Below the pieces are notes generated by a model. It saw nothing but the letters and a program-made list of their open reading frames with translations, was not told the origin of the DNA and searched no databases. From Candidatus Gastranaerophilales bacterium (lineage in GTDB: Bacteria > Cyanobacteriota > Vampirovibrionia > Gastranaerophilales > Gastranaerophilaceae): a DNA stretch of 64,000 nt. Made by a program: the position numbers and the translations under genes. How positions within the stretch are numbered: position 1 is the first letter of the stretch; each line of letters opens with the position of its first letter. Positions 34,975-44,442 of the stretch are shown here, piece after piece. The stretch covers positions 186,001-250,000 of the forward strand of contig CALUPW010000001.1 in NCBI GenBank assembly GCA_944322785.1, in the 5' to 3' direction.

Positions 34975-36516
34975 TTATGCGTAACTCCACCATTTCCAGT
35001 CAGGGACTGCTTCCCCGGGATAAAGCTTTTCAATGTGTTCAATAATAGCATTTTTTTCATCCGGTCCGTCTTCACGAAAACTATTTGGCATACCTAAATT
35101 CTCAGTAATAGGGGTTATCACCTCAAATTCATCACCTGCGATACTGTCATTATAGTCAGCACTTTGTGTGTAGGCGTAGTATTCACCCCACATGCAGCTT
35201 GCTATATAACGAAGTTTCATTGCATCATCTGTATAAGGACCTGCTGAAATTAATGAGGACAAGTTTTCAGAATAATAACTGTATTCGCTTGTGCTAAGTC
35301 CGCCTTTTGCATATAATCTGTCCAGTAATTCTTGTGTGGGCTGCCAGTAGTACGACCCATTGTATTCAACAAATGATGAATAAAGATAAGCAGTTGCATG
35401 CGTAAGTTCATGCACCAGTGTTTCAACAACCATATACCAGTTGCCACGTAACATTCTAATATCCATTGTTATGCCGGCATCAAACGTATCTGTATCATTA
35501 TCATAAAATATTGTTCTTATATTCTGTCCGTTATAGTTTTCTGTTTTGTATTTCGGTAAATATCCACCTTTTGTATAGGAGTCACCCTGTTTAAAATCAG
35601 GATTTAAATCGTCTGCGCCTATTTGTCCAACTGCTATTTGGTTGCCGTGTAAGTCAGGCATTTTAGTGAATCTGTCCAGAGCTTCTTTTTGTTCTTCCAA
35701 TCCGGCCGCTTTCAGATATTCCTCGGTTCTTGCAATTGCAAACTCTAATTTTCCTTGATCATCCAGTGATTCGTAATATGATTGAAGTTCATTGGCGTAG
35801 GCATCAACTTTGGCTTTGTAATCTTCAAAAGACTCGCCGAGTTCTTCTCCGATTAAGGCTTTTATTTCGTCCGCAGTCAGTGTGGAATCCGAATTTTCAT
35901 CAAGCATATTAAATATACGGTTTATTGTGCCGAAAAAGTCATGATGGCTGTCTTCCCAGTCGTCATTCTGTGTCAATTCAATCAACTGGCTGCGTTTAAT
36001 TCCGCCTGATTCAGTGATTTGAGAATCCTGTTCATGAAGCCAGTCAAACATGCTTTCGACATCGTAAAATTCATCTAAAAACGATGGTTTTGGTGTATCG
36101 TCAGGAGTTTCCGGCTCGGTTGAGCCTTCCGGTTTTTTGTGATGAAGGTCATAAATTATTTGTTTTATGTTGTCGACTTGAGAGGGTGGTATCCCGTCTA
36201 TTGTTATTGCAAATTGACTGTTCGCCTTGATGTTTGATACAGCTGGTGGTATTTTTTTTAAAATCCCCGTACAATTGCTTGCTTCAATGTCATCTGCTGC
36301 TGAGGATGTTACATTGTTCTTTGCGGCTTTATCTGCGATTGAATAAAGAGTCGCATTTTTATTTGCTTCAAGCATTTCATCAACGATACTTGAAGTTCCT
36401 TCCCTATCAATATTTCCCTGCTGAATACTCTGGTCATCCCCGCTATGTAAAGTTTTTATCTGTTGTTTAACGACCAATTGCAGCAACGGTAATTTTGTCT
36501 CTATACTGCTTTTCAT
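34975..36516 (-). CDS. putative HExxH metalloprotease with an EF-hand
   Basis: 513 residues without a signal peptide. A low-complexity N-terminal third is followed by a calcium-binding loop DENSDSTLTADE (about residue 212, EF-hand spacing) and by the zinc motif VETLVHELTHATAYL (about residue 367). Candidate third ligands lie in CMWGEYYAY and DEFEVITP. The family is not recognised. Large acidic Ser/Thr-rich regions suggest secretion by a route without a Sec signal. No Shine-Dalgarno is visible. Not in an operon. Confidence 0.6.
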   Translation of the reverse strand: MKSSIETKLPLLQLVVKQQIKTLHSGDDQSIQQGNIDREGTSSIVDEMLEANKNATLYSIADKAAKNNVTSSAADDIEASNCTGILKKIPPAVSNIKANSQFAITIDGIPPSQVDNIKQIIYDLHHKKPEGSTEPETPDDTPKPSFLDEFYDVESMFDWLHEQDSQITESGGIKRSQLIELTQNDDWEDSHHDFFGTINRIFNMLDENSDSTLTADEIKALIGEELGESFEDYKAKVDAYANELQSYYESLDDQGKLEFAIARTEEYLKAAGLEEQKEALDRFTKMPDLHGNQIAVGQIGADDLNPDFKQGDSYTKGGYLPKYKTENYNGQNIRTIFYDNDTDTFDAGITMDIRMLRGNWYMVVETLVHELTHATAYLYSSFVEYNGSYYWQPTQELLDRLYAKGGLSTSEYSYYSENLSSLISAGPYTDDAMKLRYIASCMWGEYYAYTQSADYNDSIAGDEFEVITPITENLGMPNSFREDGPDEKNAIIEHIEKLYPGEAVPDWKWWSYA

Positions 36517-36608
36517 ACAGAAAAAGACGGAATTTTGGGAATTATTCTTTAACTTTTAAATTTATTGTTTACAAAATGTTACATTAATTTAAAAACACGT
36601 AATTACAA

Positions 36609-37262
36609 TTAATTTTTGTAACGAAGCTGGTAATTTTCACCGCTGCCGTAAACCTCTAATGTTAAAGGTACTCCGTTGTAGCTTTTGGGCGGCGGATTGT
36701 ATTCCTTTACCGCAGAAAGCATTCTTTTTGCGGCATTTAACAGGGGTTTGTTTGCTGTATTTTGATAAAGTTTTTTTTGTTTCAATTTGCCGTGCTCATT
36801 TATTATGAATTGAATATCGCAGCTTCCGGCACCTTCAAGTCCGGTCATATCAAATTCGGACATAAGTGCATTTTTTAATCCGTTTTTATAGATATTTAAA
36901 TCGGCAAACGGATCTGTTTTTACCTGATAAGACGGGGTATCATCCCAGATTTGGTCAATATCCGGAATATCTTTTACAACAGTTTTTTCACTGGTATTAG
37001 GAACTTTTTCCCGTTTTTTAGGCTCCGGTCCCAGAAATAATACAAAACAAATTGAAAATATGCAGCATAATGAAAATATTGTTATTGAAAGCCAGCTGAC
37101 AGGCAGAAGAGGACGTTTTTTTACTACCTCAATTTCTTCCTCTGAATATGATTTTATCGGATTGACAGGTGCATCCGGAACTTCTTCAAATATATTATTT
37201 CCGCATTCGCAATAATCAACCTTTTCTTTATATAAAGTTTTACATTCTTTACATCTAAACAT
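36609..37262 (-). CDS. zinc-ribbon membrane protein with TonB/TolA-like C-terminal domain
   Basis: 217 residues. Residues 3-21 (CKECKTLYKEKVDYCEC) form a small zinc ribbon that would face the cytoplasm; a membrane helix lies at about 57-78. The C-terminal domain (ADLNIYKNGLKNALMSEF, SCDIQFIINEHGKLKQKKLYQN) has the TonB C-like pattern of a short strand-helix-strand unit that binds a partner in the periplasm. It ends the five-gene operon. A TATAAT box 10 bases before its ATG may give it an internal promoter. Confidence 0.65.
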   Translation of the reverse strand: MFRCKECKTLYKEKVDYCECGNNIFEEVPDAPVNPIKSYSEEEIEVVKKRPLLPVSWLSITIFSLCCIFSICFVLFLGPEPKKREKVPNTSEKTVVKDIPDIDQIWDDTPSYQVKTDPFADLNIYKNGLKNALMSEFDMTGLEGAGSCDIQFIINEHGKLKQKKLYQNTANKPLLNAAKRMLSAVKEYNPPPKSYNGVPLTLEVYGSGENYQLRYKN

Positions 37263-37283
37263 TTCTGTATTTATTATACCATA

Positions 37284-37427
37284 TTATCTTTTAATTTTCA
37301 CGTTTATGATTTCCAGCAAAAAAGATTTATGAAGCTGCGGTTTTAGTCCGGCAATAATAAAGGTTGTACCGAACATAGCAACAACAAGCGCAAGTATTGC
37401 TGTAATTAAAAAAGTTTTTTTGTTCAT
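37284..37427 (-). CDS. 47-residue single-span membrane protein
   Basis: Starts MNKKTFLITAILALVVAMFG, with one membrane helix (residues 5-28) and a short basic tail ending VKIKR. Its ATG overlaps the stop codon of the upstream gene (ATGA), and the next gene starts 21 bases after it, so it sits inside the operon and is translated with it. Function unknown; a small assembly or regulatory subunit of the membrane complex would fit. Confidence 0.75.
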   Translation of the reverse strand: MNKKTFLITAILALVVAMFGTTFIIAGLKPQLHKSFLLEIINVKIKR

Positions 37428-38320
37428 AACCTTACCCTTTCATAATCCGAATAATCTGACGGTGATGAGTAATGTGTTTGATAGTCAAGGATAAATCCGC
37501 CTTTAAAACGGACTTTTGTTCTCTTGGTATTTTCCGGAAAATTAAGGACTTCATCCCCTTCCAATCTTTTTAACACACTTATCATGTCAGCTTTTGCATT
37601 ATCTGCATATTTTTTGTTTGTACAATTATAGTTGAGATTTGTTATATGGCCTGTTTCGGATACGTCAAAGCTGAAAAGAATTAATGTCCCGACCGGTGCT
37701 TCTATTGCCGATTCATCCATTATCCTGTTTTGGAGAGTGCTTCTCCATACGTTCCAGGCAACAATTTCTTCTTTTGAAGCCTTAAATTTACGGTTTCCTA
37801 CTTCATCACTTGCATTTAATTCAACGTTATCCTCAGGAATTTCCATGGTCATTTCATGTTCTGCTGTCGGCCGCTGGAGTTCTGCTACTTCCAAATCCTG
37901 TTCGGTAAACAGCATTTCCTGATCGGAAAAATTAATATCCTGTTCCTGATATGATTGTTGATTTTCTTCTAAAGTCATATCCAATCCGGTAGTTGACTCT
38001 GTTGTTTCAAATCCGGTTTCAATATGACTTTCTCTTATATCGCCGCCTGTTTGAACATCAAAGGAAAGCTGTTTATCATCATCAGGTTTTATATGTATTG
38101 TTTTTTCGGGTGTTTTTGCAATATTTTTTTGCACCCGCATAAATTTAACTTTAACTTCAAAATCCGAAACTATTCTTGTCTGCGGGTTCATAAGCTGGTC
38201 TTTTATTTTGAAGTTCATATTTTCAAGCGTAACCGGTTTGTGCATTACAGGATGAATTATCAAAACCAGTACTGTCATAAATATATATAAAAATATTACG
38301 AATTTTTTTATACGCTTCAT
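37424..38320 (-). CDS. TonB/TolA-like energy-transducer protein
   Basis: 298 residues. A membrane anchor (residues 5-24) is followed by a long acidic Glu/Gln-rich linker (about 90-190) instead of the proline-rich rod of classic TonB. The C-terminal domain from about residue 190 (IVAWNVWRSTLQNRIMDES, LILFSFDVSETGHITNLNY, DMISVLKRLEG) matches the TonB/TolA C-terminal pattern. It would span the periplasm. No ExbB/ExbD genes are in this window; the upstream polytopic protein may take that place (inference). Confidence 0.65.
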   Translation of the reverse strand: MKRIKKFVIFLYIFMTVLVLIIHPVMHKPVTLENMNFKIKDQLMNPQTRIVSDFEVKVKFMRVQKNIAKTPEKTIHIKPDDDKQLSFDVQTGGDIRESHIETGFETTESTTGLDMTLEENQQSYQEQDINFSDQEMLFTEQDLEVAELQRPTAEHEMTMEIPEDNVELNASDEVGNRKFKASKEEIVAWNVWRSTLQNRIMDESAIEAPVGTLILFSFDVSETGHITNLNYNCTNKKYADNAKADMISVLKRLEGDEVLNFPENTKRTKVRFKGGFILDYQTHYSSPSDYSDYERVRL

Positions 38321-38332
38321 TTTTCATCATTT

Positions 38333-39943
38333 CTAGTCTTTATCTAGTTTTGCGATTAATTCATCGCTTGCATAGATATCAAACATTGTTTGTGAAAGCA
38401 TAAAGGTTTCTGCAATCAACAAGGCTGTCGGAACAAGAGCGGCAACAAAGCTTAAAAACAGACCTTGCAAATCTCCGCCGATTTCGGTTGCAAAGTAGGA
38501 AATGTTCATTGTAAATTCAATAAAGATAATTGAACAACCGATGAAAAGAGAGCGGCGTCTGTCAGATTCAAGCTTTCTGGTACCTTCAAGCCCGAAGATG
38601 CTGACACCGTGCTGTCTGTAGTCACTGAAACCGTCTTGCTTTATAACCTGAGAAGCCTGAATTTTTTTTGTTGCAGTGAATGCGGCAACAAATGAAAAGA
38701 ATGCAAAGATAATCAAAAATGTTGCAAGAACCAGAAATACCGGTGAAAATCTTAAACCTGAAATTCTTATCCAGCCTGCAGCTTCGGGGAAGCACATCGC
38801 AAGTGTATTGGAAACACCGTATGCAAGAAACGGTGCGGTTAAAATACCGATTACGATTTCACCGGTGGATTTCAATTGCAGGTTAAAAATTCTGTCTTTA
38901 ATATTTTGGATTTTTGTTTTGGAAAAGCTGTTTATATATCTTTCAATCCATTGTCTGTAAGATTTAAGAACAGATTCAAAGTCTTCACGATATTCATATT
39001 TGTTAAGTGTCATTGCCCATTCGCCTGAGGTATGTTTAAAGTATCCGCAGCCGAGTGAAAGAGCAGTCAAAAGTCCGGAGAAGAAAAGCGAAATAAATAC
39101 CGCAAATGTGACAAAATCGTTTAAGTTCATATAATAAACAAGGTTTACAACATAAATCCCCAGCATAAATATAAGGGCAAGAACTACCATAAATCCTTGT
39201 GCAAAGCGTGCAGTCGGGGAAACGTTTTTGTCATTTGAGCTTTGTAAGAACAGATAAACCCCCTGTTTTAAAAGCAATGCTGCGCCGAATACAAGGATTG
39301 AATATGCAACCCATACTTTGATATTTGTCGGCATATGAAGATAATTTGCCGATTCTTTTATTGACAATCCCATAAGGTAGTTGGCAAGACCGAATGCGCA
39401 AAGTATTGAACTGATTGCCATTGCAACATGTAAAAATATATTTGTTCTTGTATTGGAGCCGATTTTGTTTTTCAAATCGTTTATCTGAAAGGCGACCTGT
39501 TTAATGATTGCGACTCTCATTCCTTCAATATCAGCTCTTTGTTTTTCGAGTTTTAATCTTGTTACGGCATTGGGGTCATTGCCGTAAAGTTTTTTCATAT
39601 CTTCTTCGGTCAAATCTTCTTTTGCAATTGTTGTAACAGTTTTTTTAACAGGTGCATTCTCAAGAATTTTTATGTTTATAAATTCGCTGCAGTCGGCAAA
39701 CATTATTTTACAAATATTCCCGATTTCGACTTTTTTAATCGGCTGTCCTTTAAAAAGCACTCTTTCATTATGGAATGTGTTCATTAAAACACATTTGTTT
39801 TCGTCTTTGTCGTACTGGAGAGTAAGAAGAACGTCAAAATCTAAATCCAGCTGAAAGTCACAATTCGGGTTCGTGCCGATATTAATTACATCTTTTTCAT
39901 CAAAGATTTTTTCATGTTTTGAAGATGATACAACAATTGTCAT
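38333..39943 (-). CDS. polytopic membrane protein with N-terminal FHA-like domain
   Basis: 536 residues. Residues 1-95 look like a forkhead-associated fold (VINIGTNPNCDFQLDLDFD, then MNTFHNERVLFKGQPI for the asparagine-containing loop), but the Arg and Ser/His of the phosphothreonine pocket are not evident, so it may not bind phosphopeptides. A short linker and about eight membrane helices follow in pairs (e.g. 175-192, 208-230, 250-275). The membrane part is not a recognised transporter. It sits between the vWA gene and the TonB-like genes in one operon. Confidence 0.6.
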   Translation of the reverse strand: MTIVVSSSKHEKIFDEKDVINIGTNPNCDFQLDLDFDVLLTLQYDKDENKCVLMNTFHNERVLFKGQPIKKVEIGNICKIMFADCSEFINIKILENAPVKKTVTTIAKEDLTEEDMKKLYGNDPNAVTRLKLEKQRADIEGMRVAIIKQVAFQINDLKNKIGSNTRTNIFLHVAMAISSILCAFGLANYLMGLSIKESANYLHMPTNIKVWVAYSILVFGAALLLKQGVYLFLQSSNDKNVSPTARFAQGFMVVLALIFMLGIYVVNLVYYMNLNDFVTFAVFISLFFSGLLTALSLGCGYFKHTSGEWAMTLNKYEYREDFESVLKSYRQWIERYINSFSKTKIQNIKDRIFNLQLKSTGEIVIGILTAPFLAYGVSNTLAMCFPEAAGWIRISGLRFSPVFLVLATFLIIFAFFSFVAAFTATKKIQASQVIKQDGFSDYRQHGVSIFGLEGTRKLESDRRRSLFIGCSIIFIEFTMNISYFATEIGGDLQGLFLSFVAALVPTALLIAETFMLSQTMFDIYASDELIAKLDKD

Positions 39944-39978
39944 AAAAATTTCCTCATATTAAAGTAATAAAATATTTG

Positions 39979-40650
39979 TTATCTGCCGAGGGCATGGATA
40001 AATTGTCTGATTGCTTTGTCAGAATTTTGTTCCGGTGAAACAATAAGCTGTTTTTCACCCAGAACCGGATTAAGTTTTTCTTTAACCATATCCAGTTTTT
40101 CCGGATGTGCGTACAAAAACATCATTGCAAGACCGGGCATATATTGTTTAGCATTTTCGACATTTTTAGGAAGAAGTTCCCAGTTAATTTGTTTTTCAAT
40201 AGCACCTTCGTTTTCCAAATCTCCCAGAACAACGATTGCGGGACGATAACCTTCTTTTTGCATTGCAAGAGCGTGGTTAAAGCCTTTTTTCAATCCAACA
40301 CCGTAGGCTGTGCCGTAATCATTGCTGTCATAGGCAGTAAATGCATCCAGAGCTTTTGTTATACCGGAATTGTTAAAGGGAGTTCCTTCATAGATTAAAT
40401 AGGCATCCTCAGATACTCTCAAAATTTTAATCTGATCTTCCGGATCAAGAAGGTTGCATATTTGACGTAAAGTTTTTTTCTGATCATCCAGAGCCTTCTG
40501 GTTTGATGCGGATGAATCTATCAAAAACATTACAGCTGCAGGTTTGAAATCATCAACTTTTACTCTTGACATAGCCGACCATAATAATTTGCCCACAATA
40601 GAGAGGGCAACTATCAAAATTCCTAATATAATTAATCTTTTATTATTCAT
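39979..40650 (-). CDS. membrane-anchored von Willebrand factor A domain protein
   Basis: 223 residues. A membrane helix (residues 6-25) is followed by a vWA domain that begins AAVMFLIDSSASNQKALDD with an intact MIDAS D-x-S-x-S (Asp45-Ser47-Ser49); the second MIDAS loops are in NDYGTAYGVGLKKG and VLGDLENEG. The domain would bind a protein partner through a metal ion on the outside. It is the first gene of the five-gene operon, with GAGAG before the ATG and 35 bases to the next gene. Confidence 0.8.
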   Translation of the reverse strand: MNNKRLIILGILIVALSIVGKLLWSAMSRVKVDDFKPAAVMFLIDSSASNQKALDDQKKTLRQICNLLDPEDQIKILRVSEDAYLIYEGTPFNNSGITKALDAFTAYDSNDYGTAYGVGLKKGFNHALAMQKEGYRPAIVVLGDLENEGAIEKQINWELLPKNVENAKQYMPGLAMMFLYAHPEKLDMVKEKLNPVLGEKQLIVSPEQNSDKAIRQFIHALGR

Positions 40651-40791
40651 AACTCTCTCATTCTATTAATAATAAATCTTTTAATATAATATTATCATAT
40701 AGCTGCCTTTAAATCAATCTTTTAGTGTAATTTTAACATTATGCCAAAATTATTATCTTATGTTAAAATCATCCTGTAAGGAGAACTTTTT

Positions 40792-41397
40792 ATGGAAAAA
40801 TATTTGGAAATATTTGCGGTTATTTTAGGGGCGTATTTAATCGGTTCCATTCCGACAGGATATATTATTGTAAAGCTTGCTACAGGGCAGGATATCAGAA
40901 CAATAGGATCCGGCTCAACCGGTGCAACAAACGTTAAAAGAGTTATGGGGAAAAAATGGTTCTTTATAACGCTTCTTCTTGATGCATTTAAAGGTGCATT
41001 ACCTGTTGTTCTTGCAGCCCTCTTTGCATCAAATTTTACGGATATCGGACTTTTGCCTGTGCTTGCAGCTGTTGCAGTTATTTTGGGACACAGCAAATCT
41101 GTTTTTCTTAAATTTACCGGCGGTAAATCCGTAGCATCAGGTGTCGGAACAATTCTTGCACTAAACTGGATTGTCGGACTTATTATTGCCGCAATCTGGG
41201 GAATAATTACATACACATCAAAATATGTTTCTTTAGGTTCAATAATCGCACTGGCAATTTCTCCTTTTTTGATGTATTTCTTTAATCAGCCTGTTGCATA
41301 TATTGTTTATTGTGCACTTGGTGCAATTTATATAATATATCTTCACCGTTCAAATATTCAAAGACTGATTAAGGGTGAAGAAAACAAGGTAAGATAA
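40792..41397 (+). CDS. plsY: glycerol-3-phosphate acyltransferase PlsY
   Basis: 201 residues with five to six membrane helices. LIGSIPTGYIIVKLATGQDI, IGSGSTGATNVKRVMGKK and the KFTGGKSVASGVGTIL block are the three conserved PlsY motifs. It acylates glycerol-3-phosphate from acyl-phosphate in the first step of phospholipid synthesis. AAGGAG precedes the ATG. A small membrane protein gene follows after 2 bases. Confidence 0.96.
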   Translation: MEKYLEIFAVILGAYLIGSIPTGYIIVKLATGQDIRTIGSGSTGATNVKRVMGKKWFFITLLLDAFKGALPVVLAALFASNFTDIGLLPVLAAVAVILGHSKSVFLKFTGGKSVASGVGTILALNWIVGLIIAAIWGIITYTSKYVSLGSIIALAISPFLMYFFNQPVAYIVYCALGAIYIIYLHRSNIQRLIKGEENKVR

Positions 41398-41399
41398 AA

Positions 41400-41615
41400 A
41401 TGGATTTTACAATTTTATTAATAGGATTGGGCGTAATTATCGCTGTAATTATAATCGGAAAAGTTTTGAAAATCGTTGCAAAAATTATTTTTACTATAAT
41501 TTTAATTCTTGCAATTGCATTAGGAATTTTTCTCTGGCAGAAAGATAATATTTTTAAAGTATTTTCTAATAATAAAGCCGGATATACAGTTGAACTTAAT
41601 CAAATTACCCTTTAA
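41400..41615 (+). CDS. small membrane protein next to plsY
   Basis: 71 residues with two hydrophobic spans (residues 4-22 and 28-47) and a short polar tail. The family is not recognised. It is translated with plsY (2-base gap) and its end overlaps the end of the convergent large gene by 11 bases. Confidence 0.6.
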   Translation: MDFTILLIGLGVIIAVIIIGKVLKIVAKIIFTIILILAIALGIFLWQKDNIFKVFSNNKAGYTVELNQITL

Positions 41616-44355
41616 TCATTTGCCCGAAAGTCTGGCTGTTGGTAAAGTTTAAGCTTGACTGTGTTTGTTCTGTTGTGGAACTGGGTTCAATATATGCCGG
41701 AGATTTTTTGTTTTTGTTCACATTATATGATTGGATTGAACGCTTTCCGGTCAGACGTTTCATAAATTGATAGTAATTTTTCTTAAATCCGGTGGCTTTA
41801 TTTTGTTCTTCTTCAAGTTTTAACAATTCATCACGGGTGTGCATTCCGACAGGAACCCCTACTGATTTTCTTGTCAGCCATTCTCCGATTGTTGTATTGG
41901 TCAATGTAATCCAGCTCATTCCCATCAAAGATCCGTTGTATTGTTTTTGGAAGGTTTTGTTGAACAGGTCAATCAGCAGGGTTTGATAGAACAATCTTGA
42001 ACCTTCCTGAACAAATCTTTCTTTGAATTTGGTTTCGGCGCCTTCAACATCGTTTCCGTTTGATTTCAGCATAACCATGTTGTAGTTGTCTGTCATCAGG
42101 AACCAGATTGTGGCGGCAGATGCTGCTGTTTTTGCGAGGTTTGACAGGTCGCTGTTTGAAAGATTTGACATTGTATTTACGTTAAAGGCTTTTAATGTAT
42201 TATCCATTACAAAATCGTAGAATTTTTTCTGATATTTTGCCTTGAGTTTTTCATCATTCGTATTTGCTATTGCTTTTTTGTATTTGTCAACCTGCTCGTA
42301 AATTTTGTCGAAACTTTTTGAAACAGCTTCCATATTTAATTCATCCATTGATTTTCCGGATTTTGGAGCTTTTTTCATAAACATTTCAACAATACCGTTT
42401 GCAATTTTATAGGGGAATTTAACTATGCTCCACATAAATGAGAATGGGGTGATTATGAAGTTTATGAGCGGTTTTATTTTTTTGTCACGTACACCGAAGT
42501 TTACAAGTCCGTTAAGAGCATCCATATAATTGTTAAATATTTTGCCGCTTTTATCGCCGGATTTGTCAAGTGCTGATTTGATTTCGTCGGAAAATTGTGT
42601 ATCTGTTATTTTATTCAAGCCGTTTGTCTGGATTCTCGCTATCAATTCTGCATTATCGTTACCTTTTTTATTCAATTCGGTTTTAATTTTTGCAAGGTCT
42701 GTTTTTAAAGTTTCGTCAGATTTCAGACTATTAATTGTTTTAAATCGGTATTTTTTTGCAATATCTTTATATCCGTTTTTATCAAGAATTTCAATCAATG
42801 ATTTTTGATTTTTTCTTAAAACTTCAGGGTGAATATCTTGTTTTTCAATGTTTGTCAAAAATCCGTCAATCACTTTTATATCGGAGGTTTTAGAAAGTTC
42901 TCTCATAACTTTTTCAACAACCAGTTCTCTTGAACGAATTGCAACGGTTTTATATTGTCTGCCACGTGTATTCAGCCCGTTTTCAATCAGGGTGTCGGCA
43001 ACTTTATCAATTTCTTTTTGTGAAACTTTGTAATCTGAAATTTCCGCAAGGTTTTTGTAAATATTTTTAAAAGGCTTAAATACCGCCTCAAACGCCGCAT
43101 CAATTCTCGGTATTTTTCTCAGTCCCTTAACTGAAAATCCGATTGCAATTGACGCTGCGCATGCTTTCATCAACGTGTTAAATGAAAGAAGCGGTTTTTG
43201 TAATTTTTCTTTTGAATTTGCTTTGTTTTCGCTGTTTGCCTGAAAACTTAAATTTTTGGGTTTTATTTGAGCTTCGGGTGCATGATTCTTTTCATTAATT
43301 TGTCTTGCCTGCTCAGGCGTGAGTCTTGTAATATGTTTTCCGTTTCTAAGACGGGAGTACATTTCGGTTACTAACACTGTAAGTCCTGTATTTAACATTA
43401 TTCCTGTTTTGGAATTGTTAATCAATTTGTTAAGCGCACCCATCGTGATAAGTGTTAAATAGCCGCTTGTCAAAATTCTTGAGGTTTCCTGTCTGAATCT
43501 TGCACGTTTTTCTTTTTTTGCTTCTGCCGGATTGTCATCCATCATCCGTGAAAGGTTGTAGGCATCATTTGCAAGAAAGATTGCCGGCGGTAAGCCTGAT
43601 ACAAGTCTGTTAAGTGCTCTTTCATGTTTTGTATCATAATTCCCGACTTTTGAATCAAAGGATTTCATGGAACGCTGGAAAATATACCATTCCATATTTC
43701 TTTCAACTTCTTGTTCAACCCGGGTTTTTGCTTCCTCAGATAGCTCATTAACTTTTATGCCGAGTTTTGCGGCTTCATTTTTGTAGCCATCTTCAATGGT
43801 CATTTTTTTAAATTCTACAAGACCTTGAAATGCGTTAACTTCGTAATCAATTTTTGAACGTTGTCTGATTTTTTTGAAGAGCGGTTTTTCAAGAGTTTTT
43901 TCAGACCATCTTTCGAGCGGTTTGAAGTGTCCGAGGCCTTCAACAATTCCGTTCAAAATATCACCGGGAAATTTAAGGAACGGATCTGAAAAACCATCCC
44001 CGACAAGTGTAGGAATGGTCTTTTTTGAAACTATTACGTTGTTACCTTCTGTTTTAACGAGATTTGACTGGATAACAGCGTTATAGAGGTTGTGAACCAT
44101 GCCGTCAAGCGGCTCTTCCATTTCATTTAAGAATTTGTTGATGTCGGTTTTTGCTGCCGGTTTATAAAGACTAAAAAAAGAGCCTTTAAAAGCTAACTCG
44201 TTTGAATTTGTTTTTAAAGGACTCTTATTTAAACTTGAATTTTGGGACATGTGTTCGGAAGATAACGATTGCGGCAGCGGCACCTGATTTCTGGATACCT
44301 CGCCATTGTTCTTTCGTTTTGGCCGTATCGTTTGTTGAATTTTTCCTACTAACAT
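41605..44355 (-). CDS. large lineage-type protein of unknown function with N-terminal FKG motif
   Basis: 916 residues. A polar N-terminus of about 55 residues ends NELAFKGSFFSLYKP, again with an FKG motif. The rest is mainly charged alpha-helix with scattered hydrophobic segments (about 300-340 TSGYLTLITMGALNKLI, 398-416, 660-680 and 755-772), and has no motif I recognise. No signal peptide. AAGGA precedes the ATG. It may be a large structural or membrane-associated protein specific to this bacterial group. Confidence 0.65.
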   Translation of the reverse strand: MLVGKIQQTIRPKRKNNGEVSRNQVPLPQSLSSEHMSQNSSLNKSPLKTNSNELAFKGSFFSLYKPAAKTDINKFLNEMEEPLDGMVHNLYNAVIQSNLVKTEGNNVIVSKKTIPTLVGDGFSDPFLKFPGDILNGIVEGLGHFKPLERWSEKTLEKPLFKKIRQRSKIDYEVNAFQGLVEFKKMTIEDGYKNEAAKLGIKVNELSEEAKTRVEQEVERNMEWYIFQRSMKSFDSKVGNYDTKHERALNRLVSGLPPAIFLANDAYNLSRMMDDNPAEAKKEKRARFRQETSRILTSGYLTLITMGALNKLINNSKTGIMLNTGLTVLVTEMYSRLRNGKHITRLTPEQARQINEKNHAPEAQIKPKNLSFQANSENKANSKEKLQKPLLSFNTLMKACAASIAIGFSVKGLRKIPRIDAAFEAVFKPFKNIYKNLAEISDYKVSQKEIDKVADTLIENGLNTRGRQYKTVAIRSRELVVEKVMRELSKTSDIKVIDGFLTNIEKQDIHPEVLRKNQKSLIEILDKNGYKDIAKKYRFKTINSLKSDETLKTDLAKIKTELNKKGNDNAELIARIQTNGLNKITDTQFSDEIKSALDKSGDKSGKIFNNYMDALNGLVNFGVRDKKIKPLINFIITPFSFMWSIVKFPYKIANGIVEMFMKKAPKSGKSMDELNMEAVSKSFDKIYEQVDKYKKAIANTNDEKLKAKYQKKFYDFVMDNTLKAFNVNTMSNLSNSDLSNLAKTAASAATIWFLMTDNYNMVMLKSNGNDVEGAETKFKERFVQEGSRLFYQTLLIDLFNKTFQKQYNGSLMGMSWITLTNTTIGEWLTRKSVGVPVGMHTRDELLKLEEEQNKATGFKKNYYQFMKRLTGKRSIQSYNVNKNKKSPAYIEPSSTTEQTQSSLNFTNSQTFGQMIKG

Positions 44356-44442
44356 TTTTAATCCTTCCCGACATGTATTTTTAACTGAACTAATTATTTT
44401 AGCAAGAGGGATTATATAAAAAATTTACGTTCGTTTACAATT

